Source: Saccharibacillus endophyticus (GTDB lineage Bacteria > Bacillota > Bacilli > Paenibacillales > Paenibacillaceae). From it: 64,000 nucleotides of DNA. The stretch is taken from assembly GCF_013185185.1 (NCBI RefSeq), contig NZ_JAAZWE010000004.1, positions 466,232 through 530,231 on the forward strand. Direction: 5' to 3'. A program made the position numbers and the translations under genes. Positions within the stretch are counted from its first letter, which is position 1. Every line of letters begins with the position of its first letter. Of this stretch, positions 9,018 to 16,791 are shown in pieces. Below the pieces are notes generated by a model. The model was not told where the DNA came from, did not search any database, and worked only from the letters and a program-made list of their open reading frames with translations.

Positions 9018-10268
9018 CTACGAATTTTTCCGCGCCGACTTTCGGCGCAGAAGACGGTCTTTGCGTTTGTTTTGCGGAACGATAAGTACCCAATCGGACC
9101 ATTGATAAGGATGCGTCAGCTCGCCGAAGTCGTTCGCTCCGCCGGCTTGCTCCAACATCAGCGCCAACAGCGGGTACTGCCGATCGTCCGGCGCTCCGTA
9201 ACGGTCGCTTCCGCGCAGCGGATAAGCGAATCCTTGCAGCACGTCAAGCGCGATCGCCGTTTGCAAAGCCCGTTCCGTCCTTGCCGCGTCGTCTTTGCCG
9301 GAATCCGCCGTCCGTGCGGACCAGGAACGGCTTGTTCGGCGCCAACGGCGAACCGACAGCCACAGATCCCGGGCCGCGGGCCGGACGGCGAACGCCGGCA
9401 GCAGCAGTCTTACGGGAACGGCGTACAAGAAGGCTATTCCCAACGCCGCCATCCCTTCCGGATCCGGATAGAATACGACGCTGACGGCAGCCGAAGCAAA
9501 CAACGCCGCTAGCGCGAACAGCGTTCGGGAGCGCACGCGCACGCAGGCAGCCGCAGCGAAAACGACGGTCAGCACGATCCAAACCAAAGCGTCGGAGTTT
9601 GTTTCTCCGGCGGCCGCATAAAGGCCGATCGCGCTTCCCGCAAAGCAGAGCGCGAATCCCCATACGAACAACCGCAGCGGGATCGACCGCCGAACCGTTT
9701 GTTCGATGCCGTCCCTTTTTGCGACTTCCGCGGACCAAGCCCTAAACTCCCGGTTCAACCTCCGCTTTTTCTTCCGGTACAGCTCCCGCTCCGCAAGCCC
9801 GTCCTGAGGGCCTGCCGGTCCGGCGATCGCGTCCAACCGAAATTTCCTGCCGCTGCCGTAATCGTCAAAAAGCCGGTCTTTCAGCAGTCTTTCGTCTTCG
9901 GTCAACCAGGCATGCGGATCTTCGAACCGGAACTCGAATGTCAAGTTCGGAGCGTCTTCCGCCTGAATGTAACGAGGCTTGGCCGGTACTCTCCGCATCG
10001 AGAGCACGCCGCGGCGCACCAGCGACAGCAGTCCGACGGTGGTATGCCGGCGCTTCAGGCGGCTTTTGCGATAGACGTAGGCCAGCAGCAGCGGATCCAG
10101 CGCCTCCACTTCCTCGTCGGACAAACTTCCTTTTTTCGATACAGAAACCGCAAAAGCGGCGATGCGCAGCACGGCAACGACGAGCAGCAGCCCCAACAGC
10201 CCCGCGCCGAGCGCAGGTGCCCAGTGACCTTGAGCCAAGGTCGTCTGCGATATGCCCAAAAGCTTCAT
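9018..10268 (-). CDS. DUF2207-like membrane protein
   Basis: This 416-residue protein has a hydrophobic segment at about 14-35 (HWAPALGAGLLGLLLVVAVL). A soluble region follows with DPLLLAYVYRKSRLKRRH, TVGLLSLVRRGVLSMRR and DEERLLKDRLFDDYGSG-like sequence, which resembles the cytoplasmic part of DUF2207 proteins. More hydrophobic helices lie in the middle (about 195-300), with a polar C-terminus (EQAGGANDFGELTHPY). The usual N-terminal DUF2207 beta domain seems absent. ATG at 10268 has TAGGAG eight bases upstream; an upstream frame extension lacks one. Its function is unknown and the family call is tentative. Confidence 0.6.
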   Translation of the reverse strand: MKLLGISQTTLAQGHWAPALGAGLLGLLLVVAVLRIAAFAVSVSKKGSLSDEEVEALDPLLLAYVYRKSRLKRRHTTVGLLSLVRRGVLSMRRVPAKPRYIQAEDAPNLTFEFRFEDPHAWLTEDERLLKDRLFDDYGSGRKFRLDAIAGPAGPQDGLAERELYRKKKRRLNREFRAWSAEVAKRDGIEQTVRRSIPLRLFVWGFALCFAGSAIGLYAAAGETNSDALVWIVLTVVFAAAACVRVRSRTLFALAALFASAAVSVVFYPDPEGMAALGIAFLYAVPVRLLLPAFAVRPAARDLWLSVRRWRRTSRSWSARTADSGKDDAARTERALQTAIALDVLQGFAYPLRGSDRYGAPDDRQYPLLALMLEQAGGANDFGELTHPYQWSDWVLIVPQNKRKDRLLRRKSARKNS

Positions 10269-10536
10269 TTCGATCACTCCTATCTGGTACAGAGTACTAG
10301 CTTTTTTATACGCCGAAAAGTCCAAGTCGTCTCATTCGCATAAAAATGCCGGGAAAACAACCGATTCCTTTGACGCTTCCGAAGCGAACATGATACATTT
10401 ATAAAATCGGAATTTTGACGGAAGCGGATGCCGCAGCGAGGAAAAAAACGCTGCGGGCAAGAGTATTTTTAGCCGCCAAGCGAAGCGATTCGCAAACGCA
10501 GGCGCTGGCGAGCGTACAGATTGAGGGGATCGAGCA

Positions 10537-12933
10537 GTGGAAAAATCGACATCGGGATTCGAAAACAAGCCGTTCGGCGCATCCTCGGCTCGGGTGCCCA
10601 GAGCGGAAATCGCAAAAGCCCATGCTGAGCGGGGACATTCGACTAAAGGAGTCGGCGGACAACAAGGAGAACTGGACGCCGCTTATTTTCATCGACTGGA
10701 GCAATCCGGCATCCGTCTGAACGCCGCACAGATAGCTGCGGTGCGCTGCACCGAAGGCCCGCTGCTCACTTTGGCCGGGGCAGGCTCGGGCAAAACGAGC
10801 ACGCTCGTCTGCCGAACCGGCTATCTGCTGGATGTTCGCGGAGTAGAGCCGTCCGGCATTCTGCTGTTGACCTTTTCCAGCAAGGCCGCGGCCGAGATGC
10901 GCGAGCGGATCGCCGGACTGCCGGGAATCAGCGAATATGATGCCGGACGCATCCAAGCACGTACTTTCCACTCCTTCTGCCTCTGGCTCCTGTTCAGTCA
11001 GGGCATGCAAAAGGAGATTTTCGGCGATACGCGCAGGCAGCATATTCAGCTTCAACAAATTATGCGCGAACTGAGCCTTCAGGATGCTTACCCGCCCGAG
11101 AATCTGCTCGCCCTGCTTTCCTCCTACAAAGTCAATCTGATGAAAGCCGAGCAGCTTCCGGAAAGCAGCGAAGCCGACCGCCAGATGAAACGGATCCTGC
11201 TTCGTTACGAGTCTTGGAAACAAGAACATGACCGGATCGACTTCGACGACGTCCTGACGAACGCGCATGCTTTGCTGAAGGAACGTCCCGATCTGCTGGA
11301 GCGGCTGCGCCGCCGTTTCTCGCATCTGATGATCGACGAATTCCAAGATACGAACCTGCTGCAATATGAAGTCGTGAAAATGATCGCCGCGCCGCGCAAC
11401 AATCTGATGGTCGTCGGCGATGACGATCAGACGATCTATTCGTTCAACGGCGCGCGCAGCGAATTCATTCTCGAATTCGAAAAGCTGTATCCGAAAGCCC
11501 GCGTGATCACGCTCGACATCAATTACCGCTCCGTGCCGTCCATTGTCGGACTGGGCAACGAAGTCATTCGGCACAATAAAATGCGGCGCGACAAAACGCT
11601 GCGGGCCGCCCATAACGGAGCCGTGCTGCCTGCTTATATGCGGCCCGATTCGGCCGACGACGAGGCAGGCCAAGTCATCGCCTTCATCCAACGCGAAGTG
11701 AACGCCGGGCGCCGCGAATACGGCGATTTCGCGATTCTTTACCGCTCGTCCAGCACCAACCGCGCCGTGCTGGAACAGCTTGTCATGAAAGACATTCCGC
11801 ATATCGACTACGGCGACGGACGCCTGCTGTACGAGCATTGGCTGGTCAAGCCCGTATTGGACCATATGCGTTTGTCCATCAACCGCCGCGATTTCGACGC
11901 CATGGCCAGCGTGCTGCCGACCTTATATATCGCAAGGGATAAAGGTCTGACCCATATCCAGACCACGGACGCGGCACGCCCCAAAAAAGGACCGCTCGTC
12001 CATCTGCTGACGCTGCCCGGCTTGAAGGACTTCCAACTCGAAAAGATCCGTCAGCGCCTGGAAATGATCCGCTCGCTCAAAGGCCTTGTCCCTGCCGCCG
12101 CGATCACCCAGATCCGCAAAAGCTTCTATGACGCCTATATTCAAGCCGGCGAGCATAGCGAGCAGACCTCGCACCGCGAAATGCTCAAGGAAATGCTCGA
12201 CGAACTGGAAACGTCCGCGGGACGCTTTGATTCCATCGTCTCCTTCCTGGCTTTCGTCGACGATATGCTGCTGCGCAACCAACAGACCGCCGCCGCGAAG
12301 TCGCAAGCCCAGGGCAACCGCGTGGCCCTGATGACCATTCACAAGTCCAAAGGCCTGGAGTTCCCGGCCGTCTTCCTGATCGGCGCCTCCGAAGGCACGC
12401 TGCCGCATTCCTCGGCGCTCGGAGCCGATTCGCTGCGCGATACCCGCGTCGGCTTGGAAGGCGAAGCCAGCTATACCGAAGCGCTCGAAGAAGAGCGCAG
12501 GCTCGCCTACGTCGCCGTCACCCGCGCCAAAGAGCAGCTATTCGTCAGCTCCCCGGCTTTGCAGCGCGGCAAAAAAGCCGCCGTCTCGCGCTTCCTGCTG
12601 TCCGCGTTCGGCCAGGACACCACGGCTTCGGACGCCGCGGCGCGCGCCGAACACGGCAACCGCCGAAGCGGCCCGGACCCGACCCGCTTCGGCAAAGTCC
12701 GCACCGGACGTTACGGCAGTTCGAACGCTTCTTCGAACGCGGGAAGCTCGCCGTCCGGCGGCTCGGCAGCGGCCGCCGGACGCACGCAAAGCGTCCCCGT
12801 CTGGATGTGCACCGCCGGCTCCTGCGTCGCTTGGACCCGCATCATGCACAGCAAAGACATGGCCGCCGCGCATAAACCTTGTCCGTTATGCGGCTCGGCT
12901 ATGAAAAAAGGCCGCAAAGACGTCCCGGTTTGA
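10537..12933 (+). CDS. UvrD/Rep-family ATP-dependent DNA helicase (YjcD-like)
   Basis: This 798-residue superfamily-1A helicase has a Walker A AGAGSGKTSTL at about residue 83, motif Ia TFSSKAAAEMRER, Walker B LMIDEFQDTN, motif III VVGDDDQTIYSFNGA, motif IV LDINYRS, motif V MTIHKSKGLEFPAVFLIG and motif VI EERRLAYVAVTRAKE. It unwinds DNA 3'-5' in repair. After a low-complexity Ser/Gly/Ala linker, the C-terminus ends in CTAGSCVAWTR and KPCPLCGSAM, which looks like a zinc-binding ribbon. GTG at 10537 has GAGGGG eight bases upstream. It stands alone and ends at a terminator shared with bshB2. A 50-residue polar N-terminal extension is unusual. Confidence 0.9.
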   Translation: MEKSTSGFENKPFGASSARVPRAEIAKAHAERGHSTKGVGGQQGELDAAYFHRLEQSGIRLNAAQIAAVRCTEGPLLTLAGAGSGKTSTLVCRTGYLLDVRGVEPSGILLLTFSSKAAAEMRERIAGLPGISEYDAGRIQARTFHSFCLWLLFSQGMQKEIFGDTRRQHIQLQQIMRELSLQDAYPPENLLALLSSYKVNLMKAEQLPESSEADRQMKRILLRYESWKQEHDRIDFDDVLTNAHALLKERPDLLERLRRRFSHLMIDEFQDTNLLQYEVVKMIAAPRNNLMVVGDDDQTIYSFNGARSEFILEFEKLYPKARVITLDINYRSVPSIVGLGNEVIRHNKMRRDKTLRAAHNGAVLPAYMRPDSADDEAGQVIAFIQREVNAGRREYGDFAILYRSSSTNRAVLEQLVMKDIPHIDYGDGRLLYEHWLVKPVLDHMRLSINRRDFDAMASVLPTLYIARDKGLTHIQTTDAARPKKGPLVHLLTLPGLKDFQLEKIRQRLEMIRSLKGLVPAAAITQIRKSFYDAYIQAGEHSEQTSHREMLKEMLDELETSAGRFDSIVSFLAFVDDMLLRNQQTAAAKSQAQGNRVALMTIHKSKGLEFPAVFLIGASEGTLPHSSALGADSLRDTRVGLEGEASYTEALEEERRLAYVAVTRAKEQLFVSSPALQRGKKAAVSRFLLSAFGQDTTASDAAARAEHGNRRSGPDPTRFGKVRTGRYGSSNASSNAGSSPSGGSAAAAGRTQSVPVWMCTAGSCVAWTRIMHSKDMAAAHKPCPLCGSAMKKGRKDVPV

Positions 12934-13035
12934 TAGTAATCCTTAATCCGACACCGCAGCGAATACGGAGCTTGCATGCCGCGCATGCGCCAACCAAGCA
13001 ACGGCATGCCTTTGCACGCCTCATCGATTCGCGAC

Positions 13036-13080
13036 AAAAAAAGGAGATCCAAGCCGCATCACGGCCCGGATCTCCTTTTT
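13036..13080. terminator. Bidirectional intrinsic terminator
   Basis: AAAAAAAGGAGATCC (13036-13050) pairs with GGATCTCCTTTTT (13068-13080) between the convergent helicase and bshB2 genes. The rest of the gap (12934-13035) shows nothing notable. Confidence 0.9.
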
Positions 13081-13081
13081 G

Positions 13082-13753
13082 TTATTTTTTCGGATGCGTA
13101 TCGAACTTGTACGTCCAGAACTTCTCGCTGGCAAAACGTTCCCGGATCGTCGGATGGTGCGCAGGCAGGCCTTCGAATACGGGATCGGTATGAAACTGGG
13201 ATTTATGCGCCTTGATCGATCCGATCTTTTGTTCCAGGAACAAAGTGATGTCGACATGAACATCGGCCGGACCGAGTGCGCGCTCGTGGCCTTTGGCAAA
13301 AGCGACCACATGCACTTTCGGGCGATCCTTGGGCTTCATCGCTTCGACGACGCGCACCACGGCGGCGCCGCAGGCGTCATGATCGGGATGCACGCTGTAC
13401 TCCGGATGGAAGGTGAGGATCAGCGACGGATTCAGTTCCTCGATCAACTCGCGCAGCTTGCCGTCGAGCAGTTCGCGATCTTCGAATTCGATCATTTTGT
13501 CGTGAAAGCCCAATGCGCGGACATCCGTGATGCCGATCGCCGCGCACGAAGCTTCAAGCTCGCCGCGGCGCACGGTCGGCAGGGTCACGCGGTTCGCGAA
13601 CGGCGGATTGCCGAGGTTGCGGCCGAGCTGGCCCATGGTCAAGCAAGCATAAGTTACCGGCGTGCCGTTATGCAAGTGGTAAGCGGCTGTACCGGATACG
13701 GTATAAGATTCGTCGTCGGGGTGGGGAAAAACAATCAAAACATGGCGTTCCAC
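13082..13753 (-). CDS. bshB2: Bacillithiol biosynthesis deacetylase BshB2
   Basis: This 223-residue protein belongs to the LmbE/PIG-L zinc hydrolases. The metal site is seen in FPHPDDES (His and Asp near residues 11-14) and in HPEYSVHPDHDACG. The reaction is deacetylation of N-acetylglucosaminyl-malate to glucosaminyl-malate, the second step of bacillithiol synthesis. GTG at 13753 has AAAGGAG ten bases upstream; the longer frame to 13786 lacks support. yojF lies 67 bases upstream on the same strand, the same order as in Bacillus subtilis (yojF-yojG). Confidence 0.92.
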   Translation of the reverse strand: MERHVLIVFPHPDDESYTVSGTAAYHLHNGTPVTYACLTMGQLGRNLGNPPFANRVTLPTVRRGELEASCAAIGITDVRALGFHDKMIEFEDRELLDGKLRELIEELNPSLILTFHPEYSVHPDHDACGAAVVRVVEAMKPKDRPKVHVVAFAKGHERALGPADVHVDITLFLEQKIGSIKAHKSQFHTDPVFEGLPAHHPTIRERFASEKFWTYKFDTHPKK

Positions 13754-13820
13754 GGGTATACCCGCTCCTTTCCTGATGCGGTGCAAGCCGCCTTGTTGGA
13801 AATCAATGATACGTAACGAC

Positions 13821-14165
13821 TTAAAAAGGCTCGGGGCTCAGCATCAGGCTGACGACCAGTTTGCCGTCATTATCGTTACCGGCAAGAATGGCTCTTTCCG
13901 GCTCGGTTTCTTCATAATGCGTCAGCCCTTCGGCATAGATCCAGCCTTCGGGCATTTTCAGGCCGACCCGGTACGGGCCGACACCGGAGATCGAACCATT
14001 CGAGTAACTGACTTTGACGTTGCGGATCAGGTTCGAAGCAACGAGCTTCGACCGATCTTTCTCGAATGTATAGGCGCCGTTGGTCAGCTCAAGATGCAGA
14101 TAAAGCTCTTGGTTTTTCAGCTTGTCGAGCAGCTCTTGAACGGCTTGCGGTTGAATCGGCAGCAT
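13821..14165 (-). CDS. yojF: YojF family protein (DUF1806)
   Basis: This 114-residue protein has AVQELLDKLKNQELYLHLE, GAYTFEKD and VGPYRVGLKMPEGWIYAEGL, the pattern of YojF/DUF1806 proteins found next to bshB2. It probably forms a small beta-rich fold. Its biochemical role is not established; co-occurrence points to a part in bacillithiol metabolism. ATG at 14165 follows GAAGGGAAG at normal spacing, and bshB2 follows after 67 bases, so the two probably form an operon. Confidence 0.88.
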   Translation of the reverse strand: MLPIQPQAVQELLDKLKNQELYLHLELTNGAYTFEKDRSKLVASNLIRNVKVSYSNGSISGVGPYRVGLKMPEGWIYAEGLTHYEETEPERAILAGNDNDGKLVVSLMLSPEPF

Positions 14166-14325
14166 CGGAGTCTTCCCTTCGGTTTAAGATTTACTAAAAG
14201 TAACTTTAATTATAGTACAGGATGTCGATCGGGACAATGAAGAGGAAGTTTTGAGCAGACGAAAAAGAAGGAATGGCTTCTTGGGCGACGCAGTTTGTCG
14301 CGGGAAAGCCCTGTTCGGCAGGGCA

Positions 14326-14483
14326 ACGCAGGGCTGCGGGGAAAATTCCAGCATATGCTTCCGAAGTGCATTTCTTCGAAATGCTTCACAAGACGCTGTC
14401 TCACTCGGAAAATGGATTGAATTAAATAAGGAATTTTCCGAGTTCAAAGGCGTGTTTCACTGAATTTCCCCCTCCGCGTTTCG
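14326..14483 (-). repeat. Intergenic hairpin repeat, copy 2 (type 1B)
   Basis: In the 427-base gap 14166-14592 upstream of yojF and downstream of a chemoreceptor gene. Read on the minus strand, GAACTCGGAAAA (inner arm 14434-14445) faces TTTTCCGAGT (14403-14412). The outer arm GAATTTCCCC (14462-14471) faces GGGGAAAATTC (14338-14348). The 3' module with hairpin GCATTTCGAAGAAATGC (14368-14384) and the following CTTCGG is present. A short stem GCCCTG-N5-CAGGGC (14308-14324) lies beside it and could be a terminator. Confidence 0.85.
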
Positions 14484-14592
14484 TTGCAACCGAAATCAGG
14501 ACCCTCTCGACAAGCTGGCTCTATCTCGAAGATTTTCCTTCTTGAACGCGTTGTTCGGCGGGTGGAAGGGATCAGGTGAAGATCAGGTTTAA

Positions 14593-16551
14593 TTATGAGG
14601 CTGCGGATCTATGTTTGGCGGATTCTTTGTCGCTCGAATTTGGATCGGTAGAGTTCGTATTGCCTCCGGCGGCGGAGGTCGTGGCGTCGATGACGAAGTC
14701 CTGAGCGGCATCGGTAGACGACGGCGTCGGAAGTTCAGCAGCGACGGGCGCCAAGCTTGCGGGTATGGAAGCAGACGCTTCGTCGACTTTGAAGCGGCCG
14801 ATCATATGCTCCAGATCGGCCGACATGCGCTCCAGCTCTGCGGCCGAGCTTTTCATGCGATCGATCGCCGCCAGTTGGCCGTCGGCGGATTGCTCGATTC
14901 CGACAAAATGCTCGGAGGCGATGCGGGATGCTTTTTCCATCGACTCGGCAGAGGCTGTCGCCTGCTGCGCGCCCGCCGCAGTCTGTTCGGAAACGGCCGA
15001 GATTTCCCGCAGCTGCTCGGCGATCCGTTGGACGGAAGCCAGGATACCGCTGAAAGAATCGCCGGTGCGTTTGACCACGCCTGCCGCTTCGTCGATCTTG
15101 CCTGCTTGAACACGCACGCCTTCGACGGCTTCGTGCGTTTCGCCGATAATTCCGGTAACGATTACGGCTACGTCCGAAGCGGACTTGGCGGTCTGTTCGG
15201 CCAGCTTGCGAACTTCGTCCGCCACGACGGCGAAGCCGCGTCCGTGTTCGCCGGCTCTTGCCGCTTCGATCGAAGCATTGAGCGCAAGCAGATTCGTTTG
15301 CGACGAAATCGCCTGAATCTCGCCCACGATCTCGCCGATTCGGCTGGAGTGCTGACTCAAGCGTTCTACGCGCGATCTGGTTTCGTCCGAGGAAGCCTGT
15401 ACCGCTTCCATCTGATCCAACGCGCCGACGACGAACTCTCCGCCGTTTTTCGCGGTCTCCGAAGCTTCCCGGGCCGCGCCTGCCACGACATTAAGCGCAT
15501 CGGCAATATGCTGGATGCCTCCGCTGACTTCGCCCAAAGCCCGGGAGTTTTCTTCGCTAAGGCGAGCCTGCTCCCTCATGCGTTTGCCGGCTTCCCCGAG
15601 ATGGGAAGCCATCTGTTCGCTGGCTGCCGCCCATTCTTCAGCACTGCCCGACAAAGCTTCGGCCGAGCGACGGGTATCCCGCGTTCCCGAGCGAACGCCG
15701 ACAATCATGCCGCTCATCGTTTCCAGCATGGAACGGAACGCCTTCGACAAGCGGCCGATCTCGTCTTTGCGCGTATCGGTAATCTCCAGCGTCAAGTCGC
15801 CTGCTTCCACGCCGCGCATTTCGCCGGTCAGCTTACGCAGAGGCGCGACGATCATGCGCGAAACAAGATAGAGAACAAGCAAAGAGAAAGCCAGGACGAC
15901 CCCGCCGATCAACAGCGCCTGATTACGGTTATGATCCATTTGCGCCTGAATGGACGTCGCGTCGAAGTCGGCGCCCAATACTCCAACAATTTTCCCTTCC
16001 GCGTCTTTAATCGGCACGTAGGAAGTCAGTGTCGTTCCGTAATCGTCATCCGTCGTCAAGCTGCCGATTTGCGCTTCTCCGGTCGAGAAGGCGGCTTCGA
16101 GCTCCGTATTGGTCTCTTCTTCCACCGCGCCGAGCGCGGACATTTCTTCCGCGGCGGCATTCGCCGGTGCGCCGTCAACCACGTAAAAATACTGCGGCGT
16201 ACCGTTGTTGTCGCGCATATTCATCGTGTACAAATACTTGAGCCGATTGGCTTCCCGAAGTTCATTAAATGTTTTGCGCAGTTGAAAATAGTACGCGGTG
16301 ACGCCGCTTTCCGGCGTGATCTTGATATAGGTATTCGTATCGATTTCTCCGGCGGCATAGTTCGCGATGCTCTCCGCCTGTTTGCCTACCGACTCGACGA
16401 GGAGCAGGGATGAAGACCTGTACATGCTGTAACCCAATACGACTTCCGATGCAATGATCAAAACGGAAAAAATCAACATAATTTTCAACTGCAAGCTTTT
16501 CAAATCGTTTCGCCTCACAATCCTGAACTTAAACTCCGAAGAGGGATGCAC
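14593..16551 (-). CDS. Methyl-accepting chemotaxis protein
   Basis: This 652-residue receptor has membrane helices at about 22-44 (IMLIFSVLIIASEVVLGY) and 213-237 (ALLIGGVVLAFSLLVLYLV). They flank an extracellular Cache-like domain (about 45-210) with YFYVVDGAP and TSYVPIKDAEGKIVGVLGADFD. A HAMP domain is followed by the signalling domain with tip SSQTNLLALNASIEAARAGE. A Ser/Thr/Asn-rich tail of about 40 residues ends the protein. The annotated GTG start lacks a good ribosome binding site, so the true start may be a GTG or TTG 11-16 codons inside. GCCGATCG near 16573-16580 (minus strand) resembles a sigma-D -10 element. Confidence 0.93.
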   Translation of the reverse strand: MHPSSEFKFRIVRRNDLKSLQLKIMLIFSVLIIASEVVLGYSMYRSSSLLLVESVGKQAESIANYAAGEIDTNTYIKITPESGVTAYYFQLRKTFNELREANRLKYLYTMNMRDNNGTPQYFYVVDGAPANAAAEEMSALGAVEEETNTELEAAFSTGEAQIGSLTTDDDYGTTLTSYVPIKDAEGKIVGVLGADFDATSIQAQMDHNRNQALLIGGVVLAFSLLVLYLVSRMIVAPLRKLTGEMRGVEAGDLTLEITDTRKDEIGRLSKAFRSMLETMSGMIVGVRSGTRDTRRSAEALSGSAEEWAAASEQMASHLGEAGKRMREQARLSEENSRALGEVSGGIQHIADALNVVAGAAREASETAKNGGEFVVGALDQMEAVQASSDETRSRVERLSQHSSRIGEIVGEIQAISSQTNLLALNASIEAARAGEHGRGFAVVADEVRKLAEQTAKSASDVAVIVTGIIGETHEAVEGVRVQAGKIDEAAGVVKRTGDSFSGILASVQRIAEQLREISAVSEQTAAGAQQATASAESMEKASRIASEHFVGIEQSADGQLAAIDRMKSSAAELERMSADLEHMIGRFKVDEASASIPASLAPVAAELPTPSSTDAAQDFVIDATTSAAGGNTNSTDPNSSDKESAKHRSAAS

Positions 16552-16707
16552 CTCTTTCTGTCGTGATAAGTTTAGGCGATCGGCTTATGCGTTTCAATCA
16601 ATTTTTTGGATAAAAAGCTTGCATTTCGCATATTTTTTTGTTTTTTTCTTTAAAATAAAGTCAGCTTTATCGACATCTTCTAAGTACTTAGACCTAAAGA
16701 TCTACTC

Positions 16708-16743
16708 AAAAAAAGACACGCTCTTTTAAAGAGCGTGTCTTTT
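16708..16743. terminator. Intrinsic terminator of the repetitive surface-protein gene
   Basis: AAAAGACACGCTC (16711-16723) pairs with GAGCGTGTCTTTT (16731-16743). It lies just downstream of the minus-strand gene that ends at 16792; a run of T follows on that strand. Confidence 0.92.
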
Positions 16744-16791
16744 GATTCTCTTTGAAAAACAGTAAACGGGATCTCTCCCGCCCGACAAGGA

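Noticed and set aside
13921..14510. Short minus-strand frames within hairpin repeat copy 2, and similar frames in other copies
   Set aside because: They come from the repeat itself, lack ribosome binding sites, and are broken in copy 6. Treated as non-coding.
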